From Qipengyuania_C sp046254955 (GTDB lineage Bacteria > Pseudomonadota > Alphaproteobacteria > Sphingomonadales > Sphingomonadaceae), in contig NZ_JBJXRG010000002.1 of assembly GCF_046254955.1 (NCBI RefSeq), positions 62,001-126,000 on the forward strand: 64,000 nucleotides of DNA, in the 5' to 3' direction. Every line of letters begins with the position of its first letter. Position 1 is the first letter of the stretch. The notes beneath the pieces are model-generated. The model saw only the letters and a list, made by a program, of their open reading frames with translations. It was not told the DNA's origin and did no database searches. Positions 57,492 through 64,000 of this stretch are shown here, in pieces. Position numbers and translations under genes: made by a program.

Positions 57492-57662
57492 TTATCGACG
57501 ATTCATGCTCTTGCGCTGCAGGTGATGTTCTGAACCCTGCGGTGTATCAGGACCCTTGCCGCCCCGGAGCGCAGGGTCGCCCTTGTCGCCACCGCGTACA
57601 TTCTGGGGCTTGAACTTTTCCTTGTTCGAGATCGGTTTGGTCGGCGGCGCTTTATTGCTCAC
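57492..57662 (-). CDS. Short basic protein of 56 residues
   Basis: A GTG start at 57662 follows GAAGGAGTAACCCT, and the frame runs 57 codons to TAA at 57492. The product (MSNKAPPTKPISNKEKFKP...SEHHLQRKSMNRR) is hydrophilic, Lys/Arg/Gly-rich and probably disordered. It has no known domain. The ribosome site and the clean gap fit between alaS and the antiporter gene argue for a real gene. It is 53 bp upstream of nothing on its own strand and converges with alaS. Confidence 0.6.
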   Translation of the reverse strand: MSNKAPPTKPISNKEKFKPQNVRGGDKGDPALRGGKGPDTPQGSEHHLQRKSMNRR

Positions 57663-57714
57663 AGGGTTACTCCTTCACCCCACCAACGCGTGAGAACGGG
57701 CAAAGGTCCGACAA

Positions 57715-59487
57715 TCACGCGGTCTCGGTGCTCGTTCGCAGTTTTGGGCGCTCAGCCAACTTCCCGGCATCCTGTATCTGTTCGCGCAATTCGTCGCGTT
57801 TTTCGTGGATCGACGCGATGACCGGGCCCATTGCTACACCGACATCCACTAGCGCCGCTTCCGACAATTGCAGGGAGGCTTCCAGCGTTTCTGGCACGGC
57901 GGTACTAGCTCCGACCCGGTAAAGTTCTGCCGCATGGATCGCATCGCGCGCACGCGCGATGATGGGCAGGTCAGGATAGGATTTGCGCAGTTTAGAGACC
58001 AGGCGCTGGGCCAAGACAGGCTCGTCCATGGTCAAAACAACGGCCTTTGCATTCTCGATGCCAAGCCTCGCCAGGGCATCGTCGCGCAATGCATTCCCGA
58101 AAATCGAATAGAAGCCCTTGCGCCTTGCGCTTTCCACCATGTCGGAATCGGAATCGATCGCGACATAGGGCTGGTCGTGTCGGCTCAGCATTTCCGAGAC
58201 GAGCCTGCCCACGCGTCCCGCACCGATGATAATAACCTTTGGTGTTTCCTCATCACCTTCATCAAGCCTTGGCGCAGGCTCGACCTTGCGAGCTGCGAAG
58301 CGGCCGAGACGAGCAAGGACAGGAGTGACGGTGAGGCCGATTGCCGTGACAATCTGCCAGAACTGCGCTGTGCCAGGTTGGATCAGCATGGCCGAGCTTG
58401 CCGCTGCGAGGACGATAAGGGTCGTTTCAGACGGGCTGGCCATCAGCAGTCCCGTTTCCGCCGCGGTAGATCGGCGCGCGCCCATCAGTCGCAGCAACAC
58501 GCCTGTGACCAGAGCCTTGAAGATCAATACCCCAACAACCGCACCCAGGATCGGACCGAGATTTTGCCAGATGGTCATCAGATCGATCGACATGCCGACG
58601 GTAATGAGGAACACGCCGAGCGCCAGACCCTTGAACGGCTCCATGATCCCTTCAATCTCGCCGTGATACTCGGTCTCTGCAATCAAAAGCCCGGCGATCA
58701 GAGCGCCAACGATCGGCGATAGGCCAACCGCGGCCGTTGCAAGGCTCGCTCCGATAACAACGAGCAAGGATGCCGCGAGGAAAAGTTCGGGGCTCTTGGT
58801 CCGTGCCGCCTGGGCAAACAATCGCGGCAATGCAAAGCGCCCGATCACGAGGAGTGCGATCACGACTAGGCCGCCCTGCCATAACGTATCGACAAGGCCT
58901 TCCCAGCCTTCCGCCTGTGCGTGCGGCGCCATGGCGCCGAGCACAAATACGATCGGGACGATCATGATGTCTTCGAACAGGAGCATGGATAGCGCGGCTC
59001 GTCCGACGGGCGTCTTTGTGCCCGAAATCGGCAACACAATAGCAGTGGAGGAAAATGCCAGGGCAAAACCAAGCGCCAGCGCGCCTGTCCAATACTGCCC
59101 CATCATCGAGAGGACGATGGCGAGCGAGGTTCCGATTACCAGCAGTTCCAGCGCGCCCAGGCCGAAGACCAGTTTCCTGAGCTGCCACAATCGCCCGAAC
59201 GACAATTCCAGCCCGATGGCAAACAAGAGAAGGATGATTCCGAACTCGGCGAATGGCGCCAAGGCTTCGGGATCGGTGATCGTTATGTGTTCGAGTAAGG
59301 GATAGTCGAAAACCAGTTTTCCAAGGCCAAAAGGACCAACCAGAATCCCGATGAGGATGAAACCGATGACCGGGGTAATCCGAAAGCGCGTGAACACCGG
59401 AATGACAATCCCCGCAGCGCCCAAGATAACCAGTGCGTCCGAAAGTGCAGGTGATGCCAATTCGCCAGATGCCATAGGGGCAACCAC
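57715..59487 (-). CDS. CPA2-type cation:proton antiporter with TrkA-N domain
   Basis: A 590-residue membrane protein of the Kef/YbaL group. About twelve helices span residues 15-390. A cytosolic Rossmann domain (about 413-530) has VIIIGAGRVGRLVSEML and VAIDSDSDMV for nucleotide binding. It likely exchanges K+ or Na+ for H+, gated by NAD(H) or similar ligands. The KefC-type glutathione specificity cannot be shown. It stands alone between the small 57492 gene and icd. Confidence 0.92.
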   Translation of the reverse strand: MVAPMASGELASPALSDALVILGAAGIVIPVFTRFRITPVIGFILIGILVGPFGLGKLVFDYPLLEHITITDPEALAPFAEFGIILLLFAIGLELSFGRLWQLRKLVFGLGALELLVIGTSLAIVLSMMGQYWTGALALGFALAFSSTAIVLPISGTKTPVGRAALSMLLFEDIMIVPIVFVLGAMAPHAQAEGWEGLVDTLWQGGLVVIALLVIGRFALPRLFAQAARTKSPELFLAASLLVVIGASLATAAVGLSPIVGALIAGLLIAETEYHGEIEGIMEPFKGLALGVFLITVGMSIDLMTIWQNLGPILGAVVGVLIFKALVTGVLLRLMGARRSTAAETGLLMASPSETTLIVLAAASSAMLIQPGTAQFWQIVTAIGLTVTPVLARLGRFAARKVEPAPRLDEGDEETPKVIIIGAGRVGRLVSEMLSRHDQPYVAIDSDSDMVESARRKGFYSIFGNALRDDALARLGIENAKAVVLTMDEPVLAQRLVSKLRKSYPDLPIIARARDAIHAAELYRVGASTAVPETLEASLQLSEAALVDVGVAMGPVIASIHEKRDELREQIQDAGKLAERPKLRTSTETA

Positions 59488-59607
59488 TACGGCGGAGGCG
59501 TGCCAATGTCACGCGATCGATGGTGCGGCCTGTCGGATCAGATTAGTCGATAGGCAATGCGGTGCAAATTACGCAAATGGAAGCAAAGAAGGATGGTCGA
59601 CAATCGA

Positions 59608-59635
59608 AAGCCCCGACGCTTTTGCGAAGGGGCTT
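59608..59635 (-). terminator. Probable terminator after icd, minus strand
   Basis: On the minus strand AAGCCCC and GGGGCTT form a 7-bp stem, extended inside by GC-GC pairs around an AAAA loop. TTTC follows. It lies 46-73 bp past the icd stop. Confidence 0.65.
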
Positions 59636-59680
59636 CCGTATCTTCGATAAGGATGCGCGCCGTTAAGTCGGCGAAACGGA

Positions 59681-60898
59681 TCAGGCGCCAGCCATCTCCG
59701 TTTCGAGATTATTGACGATCGCTTCGAAGAACTGCTCGGTCGTAAGCCAGTTCTGCTGCGGGCCGATCAAAAGTGCCAGGTCTTTGGTCATGTCGCCCTT
59801 TTCGACTGTTTCGATGCAGACCCGTTCAAGTGTCTCGGCGAACTTCACTACTTCGGGTGTGCCGTCGAACTTGCCGCGATACATCAGGCCGCGCGTCCAC
59901 GCGAAGATGCTGGCGATCGGATTGGTGCTGGTAGCCTTGCCTTGCTCGTGTTGGCGATAGTGGCGGGTTACGGTGCCGTGAGCAGCCTCTGCTTCGACAG
60001 TCTTGCCATCGGGCGCCATCAGGACGGAAGTCATAAGGCCGAGCGAGCCGAAGCCTTGTGCGACGGTATCCGACTGCACGTCGCCGTCATAGTTCTTGCA
60101 GGCCCAGACAAACTTGCCGTTCCACTTGAGTGCGGCGGCAACCATGTCATCGATCAAGCGATGCTCGTATGAGATACCGGCTTCTTCGAACTTGTCGGCG
60201 AATTCGTTATCATAGATTTCCTGGAACAGGTCCTTGAAGCGCCCGTCATAGGCCTTGAGGATCGTATTCTTGGTCGAAAGGTATACCGGCCATCCGCGAT
60301 CAAGACCGTAATTCATACTGGCGCGGGCAAAATCGCGGATCGAGTCGTCGAGATTATACATCGCCAGAGCCACGCCGGAGCTGGGAAACTCGAACACGTC
60401 GATATCGATGTTCTGACCATCTTCGCCTTCGAAAACTAGGCGGAGCTTCCCTTTGCCGGGAATAAGCGTGTCCTTGGCGCGATACTGATCGCCGAAGGCA
60501 TGACGGCCGACAACGATCGGATCGGTCCAGCCCGGGACAAGGCGCGGAACGTTGTCGATCACGATCGGCTCGCGGAAGACCACACCGCCCAGAATGTTGC
60601 GGATCGTGCCATTGGGGCTGACCCACATCTTCTTGAGATCGAATTCTTCTACGCGCGCCTCATCGGGAGTGATGGTTGCGCATTTTACGCCAACGCCGTG
60701 CTCTTTGATCGCATTCGCCGCATCGATAGTGATCTGGTCATCCGTCTCGTCACGCTTCTGGATCGAAAGATCGTAATATTTGAGGTCAACATCAAGATAG
60801 GGAAGGATCAGGCGTTCGCGGATCCATTGCCAGATAATCCGCGTCATCTCGTCGCCGTCGAGCTCTACGACGGGGTTCTTCACCTGAATTTTGGCCAT
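59681..60898 (-). CDS. icd: NADP-dependent isocitrate dehydrogenase
   Basis: A 405-residue enzyme of the eukaryote-like (subfamily II) type. It starts MAKIQVKNPVVELDGDEMTRIIW and has the substrate-loop SPNGTIRNILGG, the metal-binding NYDGDVQSDTVAQGFGSLGLMTSV, and EAAHGTVTRHYRQHEQG. It oxidises isocitrate to 2-oxoglutarate, feeding the complex encoded at 1207-7113. It is a lone gene flanked by terminators. Confidence 0.96.
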   Translation of the reverse strand: MAKIQVKNPVVELDGDEMTRIIWQWIRERLILPYLDVDLKYYDLSIQKRDETDDQITIDAANAIKEHGVGVKCATITPDEARVEEFDLKKMWVSPNGTIRNILGGVVFREPIVIDNVPRLVPGWTDPIVVGRHAFGDQYRAKDTLIPGKGKLRLVFEGEDGQNIDIDVFEFPSSGVALAMYNLDDSIRDFARASMNYGLDRGWPVYLSTKNTILKAYDGRFKDLFQEIYDNEFADKFEEAGISYEHRLIDDMVAAALKWNGKFVWACKNYDGDVQSDTVAQGFGSLGLMTSVLMAPDGKTVEAEAAHGTVTRHYRQHEQGKATSTNPIASIFAWTRGLMYRGKFDGTPEVVKFAETLERVCIETVEKGDMTKDLALLIGPQQNWLTTEQFFEAIVNNLETEMAGA

Positions 60899-60983
60899 GT
60901 TGATCCTGTTACCTGTCTCGAATTTGTGTTCGCGCGCGCTTTAGCAGAGGTGGCCTGCTAAGCAAGGCGCGGCCCCTGAAATG

Positions 60984-61010
60984 AAAAACCCGCCCTTGAG
61001 CGGCGGGTTT
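60984..61010 (-). terminator. Terminator after tRNA-Val, minus strand
   Basis: On the minus strand AAACCCGCC and GGCGGGTTT form a 9-bp stem with a 7-nt loop and a TTTTT run. It starts 9 bp past the tRNA CCA end. Confidence 0.88.
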
Positions 61011-61018
61011 CCATCCAA

Positions 61019-61093
61019 TGGTGGGCGTAGAGAGAGTTGAACTCCCGACCCCTGCGATGTCAACACAGTGCTCTACCACTGAGCTATACGCCC
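61019..61093 (-). tRNA. tRNA-Val(GAC)
   Basis: The minus strand reads GGGCGTATAGCTCAGTGGTAG (D arm), then an anticodon loop TTGACAT with anticodon GAC, then GGTCGGGAGTTCAACTCTCTC, and closes with CTACGCCC-A-CCA. The acceptor stem GGGCGTA/TACGCCC pairs perfectly, the CCA is encoded, and the length is 75 nt including CCA. Confidence 0.95.
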
Positions 61094-61193
61094 GAGCCAT
61101 TGGGTGGCCGCTGAAGTGCGGCAGAGGCGCGCCTTAGCCAAGCGCCCATGCGCGTGCAAGAGAAGTTCGCGGCAAATGTGAACGAGAAGGGTT

Positions 61194-61583
61194 TTAGAGC
61201 GAAGCCTGCGCCGGTTCTTCCAGCACACGTTCGACTTCAAGTACCAGATCGCGCAGATGAAACGGCTTCGACAAGACCTTGGCGTTAGGTTGTTCGCGGC
61301 TAGCCTTGAGCGTTACCGCAGCGAATCCCGTGATGAACATTACCTTTGTATCAGGGCTCAGCTCGTTGCAGTGTTGTGCCAGCTCAATCCCGTCCATTTC
61401 CGGCATCACAATGTCGGAAAGGAGCAGATCGAAGCGTTCCGATTCGAGATAGGGCATCGCCGCCGTCCCGCAATCGACCGCAGTCACCGAATAGCCCGCC
61501 TTTTCCAGCGCCTTGGAAAGGTAGGTGCGCATGATCTGGTCATCCTCGGCAAGGAGGACGCGTGTGGCGTTGGTTGTGCTCAT
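61194..61583 (-). CDS. cpdR: Single-domain response regulator, CpdR-like
   Basis: A 129-residue receiver domain with acidic pocket LLAEDD, phospho-acceptor Asp in DLLLSDIVMPEMDG, Thr in MFITGFAA and Lys in VLSKPFHLRDL. The start at 61583 has GGAAA upstream; an in-frame ATG at 61595 is less supported. CpdR is phosphorylated through CckA-ChpT and controls ClpXP proteolysis in Caulobacter. CckA is encoded at 47696. The neighbouring N-formylglutamate amidohydrolase gene is divergent. Confidence 0.92.
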   Translation of the reverse strand: MSTTNATRVLLAEDDQIMRTYLSKALEKAGYSVTAVDCGTAAMPYLESERFDLLLSDIVMPEMDGIELAQHCNELSPDTKVMFITGFAAVTLKASREQPNAKVLSKPFHLRDLVLEVERVLEEPAQASL

Positions 61584-61700
61584 AGGGATTTCCATAGAGC
61601 AATTGGTTTAAGAAATCTTTGGCGAAGGGCGAGAATGCTCTGAAATGGAACAATCTACGAAGTTTTTGACACGGCTTCGGTTCACCGCCAGCAAAGGAGC

Positions 61701-62627
61701 ATGAGCGCGAAGGGCGATATAAGTGGCGATTCGATTTACAGGAATGGTGTTTCGCCATTCTCGCTGGAGGTGCCTGAAGCCCCCGGTGTACCGATTCTTA
61801 TTGCGGCGCCGCATGGCGGCAGATCATATTCGCCTGGCCTGCTCGAAAACATGCGCCAGCCGGAATATTCGGCTCTCCGATTAGAAGATCGCCACGTGGA
61901 CCAGGTGGCGAAGGCCGTTGCACATGCGACGTCTGCAAGTTTGCTCATTGCGCATACGCCGCGAGCCATGATCGATCTCAACCGGTCCGACCAGGATGTT
62001 GACTGGCACATGATCATCGAAGGCGCGCCTGCCAAAGCGACGCCATCTGCGGCGAACCGGCGCTCGCGAAGCGGATTGGGGCTGATACCGCGCCGGCTAC
62101 CAATAGTTGGAGAGATCTGGCGTGCACGCATATCGCAAACCGAGCTCGACGAGCGGATCGAGACGATTCATCGACCATACCACCGTGCCTTGGCACAGCA
62201 ACTGGCGCACCTACGTGATCGTTGGGGGGCAGCACTGCTCCTCGATATTCACTCAATGCCCCCCCTGGGCAATCGCCGCGCAGGAGAAGCAGGAGCAGAA
62301 TTCGTGGTAGGGGACCGGTTTGGTGCGAGCAGCGATCCGATGTTGTCTTCGCGGGCGCTTTCATATTTTTCGACTGAGAACCGCCTGGTGGCGCACAATA
62401 GGCCCTATTCCGGAGGATATGTGCTGGATCGGCACGGCATGCCGGCAAGGGGAATACACGCGCTCCAAATCGAGATTTGTCGCAGCCTCTACCTCGACAG
62501 ACAGCTGTCCGAGCCAACTGCACGAATGGCTTCAATCGTAAAGCTACTCTCCGGGCTGGTTCGTACGCTGGCCGAAGAGGTCACGCAGATGGGCGGCGCA
62601 CAGCAAATTCCAATGGCAGCTGAATAA
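61701..62627 (+). CDS. N-formylglutamate amidohydrolase family protein
   Basis: A 308-residue protein. The family landmarks are IAAPHGGRSYSP near the N-terminus, TPRAMIDLNRSDQDVDW in the middle, LLLDIHSMPPLGN, and HALQIEICRSLY near the C-terminus. The His, Asp and Glu residues in them fit zinc binding. Members release formate from N-formylglutamate at the end of some histidine-degradation routes, but no hut genes are seen here. It is divergent from cpdR. Confidence 0.88.
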   Translation: MSAKGDISGDSIYRNGVSPFSLEVPEAPGVPILIAAPHGGRSYSPGLLENMRQPEYSALRLEDRHVDQVAKAVAHATSASLLIAHTPRAMIDLNRSDQDVDWHMIIEGAPAKATPSAANRRSRSGLGLIPRRLPIVGEIWRARISQTELDERIETIHRPYHRALAQQLAHLRDRWGAALLLDIHSMPPLGNRRAGEAGAEFVVGDRFGASSDPMLSSRALSYFSTENRLVAHNRPYSGGYVLDRHGMPARGIHALQIEICRSLYLDRQLSEPTARMASIVKLLSGLVRTLAEEVTQMGGAQQIPMAAE

Positions 62628-62657
62628 AAAACCACCCCGTGCTTTCGCACGAGGTGG
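62625..62657 (-). terminator. Distal terminator for the SapC gene, minus strand
   Basis: On the minus strand CCACCTCGTGC and GCACGGGGTGG form an 11-bp stem (one mismatch) with loop GAAA, followed by TTTTTTATT. The T-tract overlaps the stop of the plus-strand amidohydrolase gene. Confidence 0.8.
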
Positions 62658-62673
62658 CCAAGGTTCAGGGAGG

Positions 62674-62692
62674 AGGTGCACGAAGTGCACCT
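62674..62692. other. Palindromic hairpin between two terminators
   Basis: AGGTGCAC-GAA-GTGCACCT is an 8-bp perfect stem with a 3-nt loop, lying between the hairpins at 62625 and 62764. No T-tract follows, so it may be a protein-binding dyad. Confidence 0.6.
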
Positions 62693-62763
62693 GTCCAGAT
62701 TACGCCATGAGGGTAGCGCAGTCCGAACCTCATCAAACTAGGACGCAAATTCCGGAAATTCAA

Positions 62764-62786
62764 GGCCCCCACCTAGCATGGGGGCC
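62764..62786 (-). terminator. Proximal terminator for the SapC gene, minus strand
   Basis: On the minus strand GGCCCCC and GGGGGCC form a 7-bp stem with a 9-nt loop, 9 bp past the stop at 62796. It is followed by TTGAATTT, a weak T-rich tail. Confidence 0.7.
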
Positions 62787-62795
62787 CTGTGAACT

Positions 62796-63578
62796 TCAGT
62801 TCGCGGCTTGCTCGGCAGCCTTGGGTGCGGTGCCTTGCTGAACCTGACGTCCGAAGATCACTCGCATGAGGTTGAGCGAGAAGAGGTGGGAGTGGATCAG
62901 CATCAGCAATCCATTCTTGTTCCACTCTTCGATTTTTTCGGTTGGCAGTTCACGCAGCTTGTTCTCGTCGACCATGCGGAAACCACGATAAACAAAGGGT
63001 TTTTCAGGTTGATCGTTTTGCGTGATGGCAATTTCACCATCCATCAGGATGTCAGCTTTGCTGAGCTCTTCCATGAAAACACGAGTGCGCTGGCCCGATT
63101 CTTCGAACTTCTCGCAGAACTGCAGTACACCCTTCGTGTGATCGGAAGGCTCGCCTTCGGCAGTGAAAAGGTCGGTGCCATCGTCGAATTGTCCCAGAAC
63201 TTCATACGTTGGGTCGAAACATAGCGAGAGCTCTTCAGAATCCTGCTGCAGTTTCGCGAGCATGAACGGATAACGACGAACGTAGGCTGGCATGTAAACT
63301 GGATCGGTGATCTTGCCTTCATCGTTCACGAAAGTGTTCACACCTTCATTGAGGCCCAGCAGTGCGATCGGCAGCGAATTCTCGCCGGAAGAGAAAACGA
63401 TGGGAAAATCGCGCTGGCACTCGACGAATTCGTCAACGGTCAGTGGAATCGCGTGCTGGCCCTTCAGGAACTCGGCGCCTTCAAGGGTGCGGCTTTTCCA
63501 GCCAGCATGATCGCGCTTGTTCAGCGGCATCAAGTCTTTGTAAAACAAGGGTAGGGTGGGTTGAGGCGCGCTGGCCAT
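62796..63578 (-). CDS. SapC family protein
   Basis: A 260-residue protein. The start at 63578 (MASAPQPTLPLFYKDLMPLNKRDH) has GGAG 9 nt upstream; in-frame sequence further upstream to 63836 is the antisense of the oxidase gene. PLNKRDHAGW, FPIVFSSGENSLPIALLGL and YVRRYPFML match the SapC family. The name comes from S-layer-associated Campylobacter proteins; the function in alphaproteobacteria is unknown. No signal peptide is evident. Confidence 0.85.
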   Translation of the reverse strand: MASAPQPTLPLFYKDLMPLNKRDHAGWKSRTLEGAEFLKGQHAIPLTVDEFVECQRDFPIVFSSGENSLPIALLGLNEGVNTFVNDEGKITDPVYMPAYVRRYPFMLAKLQQDSEELSLCFDPTYEVLGQFDDGTDLFTAEGEPSDHTKGVLQFCEKFEESGQRTRVFMEELSKADILMDGEIAITQNDQPEKPFVYRGFRMVDENKLRELPTEKIEEWNKNGLLMLIHSHLFSLNLMRVIFGRQVQQGTAPKAAEQAAN

Positions 63579-63655
63579 GGGTGGTCTCCGAAAAGGGATT
63601 TCTGAAATGTTGGTCCGCGGGTGCGCAGTGCTGCGCCACGCGTGAAGCGCGCGCT

Positions 63656-64000
63656 TTAGTGTGCTTGGCCGTGTCGCGCAAGCGGCACAAGTTTTCCGGG
63701 GTTGAGTATGCCTTGGGGATCGAGTGCCTGTTTTACGCCGCGCAGCATCGCATTTGCGACCGGATCGCCCAAACGGCCGAGTTCGTCGCGCTTCATCTGG
63801 CCGATACCATGCTCGGCGCTGATTGACCCCTCCCATTGGGTGACGAGATCGTGAACATAAGCGCTGATTGTCTTACCCTGGCTATCCTCCCACTCTCCCC
63901 GTGTGGCCCCTGCTGGTGCGAGCACATGAAAATGCACGTTCCCGTCACCAAGGTGGCCAAATGCGATGGGCGTGGTGTCAGGAAAACGCTCTCGCACGGC
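63656..64000 (-). CDS. FAD-linked oxidase C-terminal fragment (GlcD/D2HGDH type, partial)
   Basis: The frame is open to the right edge of the window. The C-terminal 115 residues end with HLGDGNVHFHVLAPAG, EGSISAEHGIGQMKRDEL and LDPQGILNPGKLVP, which are the conserved blocks of VAO-type FAD-linked oxidases such as GlcD and D-2-hydroxyglutarate or D-lactate dehydrogenase. The catalytic HGIG and the N-flavin-binding domain lie partly outside. The precise substrate cannot be told. Confidence 0.9.
   Translation of the reverse strand, partial: AVRERFPDTTPIAFGHLGDGNVHFHVLAPAGATRGEWEDSQGKTISAYVHDLVTQWEGSISAEHGIGQMKRDELGRLGDPVANAMLRGVKQALDPQGILNPGKLVPLARHGQAH

Overview
The window looks like chromosomal DNA of an alphaproteobacterium, most likely Sphingomonadales and probably Erythrobacteraceae. 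The lineage is inferred, not searched. The support is a TCA-cycle operon of alphaproteobacterial layout, a CckA-type hybrid kinase and a CpdR regulator, LexA boxes of the alphaproteobacterial GTTC-N7-GTTC type upstream of both recA and uvrA, TonB/B12 uptake behind a cobalamin riboswitch, and a SapC-family protein. Most of the window is ordinary core genome with tightly packed genes, many sharing ATGA-type stop/start overlaps.

Layout. 1-9037 (minus strand): mdh-sucD-sucA-odhB-(small lipoprotein)-lpdA-membrane protein-NAD(P)-binding protein, a 2-oxoglutarate to malate module without sucC. 9321-9629: small hypothetical gene. 9788-14540 (plus): cobalamin riboswitch and btuB-btuF-btuC-btuD. 14537-15927 (minus): Hsp20 and a GH24 lysozyme-like protein with an Arg-rich N-terminal tail. 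16171-17658: amidohydrolase lipoprotein. 17661-19236: a two-gene lipoprotein cassette of unknown role. 19498-22529: LexA box and uvrA.

22553-28994 is the accessory part. It holds a membrane-anchored protein with an L7/L12 C-terminal-like domain, an 80-bp duplication of that gene's 5' end, two small membrane-anchored four-cysteine proteins, an A/T-richer three-gene operon with a ComEC-like metallo-beta-lactamase-fold protein (24141-26526), an HTH/terminase-small-subunit-like protein, three copies of a short hairpin repeat, a CHRD protein and an RlpA protein. Codon use is more G/C-ending from about the middle of uvrA through this block, apart from the three-gene operon, which suggests a mosaic history.

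28995-29904 has no convincing gene. Its minus strand is dense in small perfect hairpins with UUCG and GNRA loops and ends in a strong terminator, so it is a candidate for an undescribed structured RNA. 29905-64000 then carries argG, an acyltransferase, a haloalkane-dehalogenase-like hydrolase, cfa, a molybdopterin oxidoreductase with its cytochrome b561, an SDR, a PhzF protein, MOSC, a methyltransferase, rlmN, a lytic transglycosylase, dapA, a DUF389 protein, smpB, a DUF2062 protein, cckA, two tandem DUF4139 proteins, recA, alaS, a CPA2 antiporter, icd, tRNA-Val(GAC), cpdR, an N-formylglutamate amidohydrolase, a SapC protein and the end of a FAD-linked oxidase.

The main candidates for something undescribed are: (1) three loci in this window (2629, 23647, 27494) encoding one family of small envelope proteins with the spacing C-x17-C-x-C-x28/30-C; (2) the three-gene MBL-fold cassette; (3) the structured RNA candidate; (4) the hairpin repeat with compensatory stem changes and a conserved loop; (5) the 80-bp duplication at the left edge of the MBL cassette.
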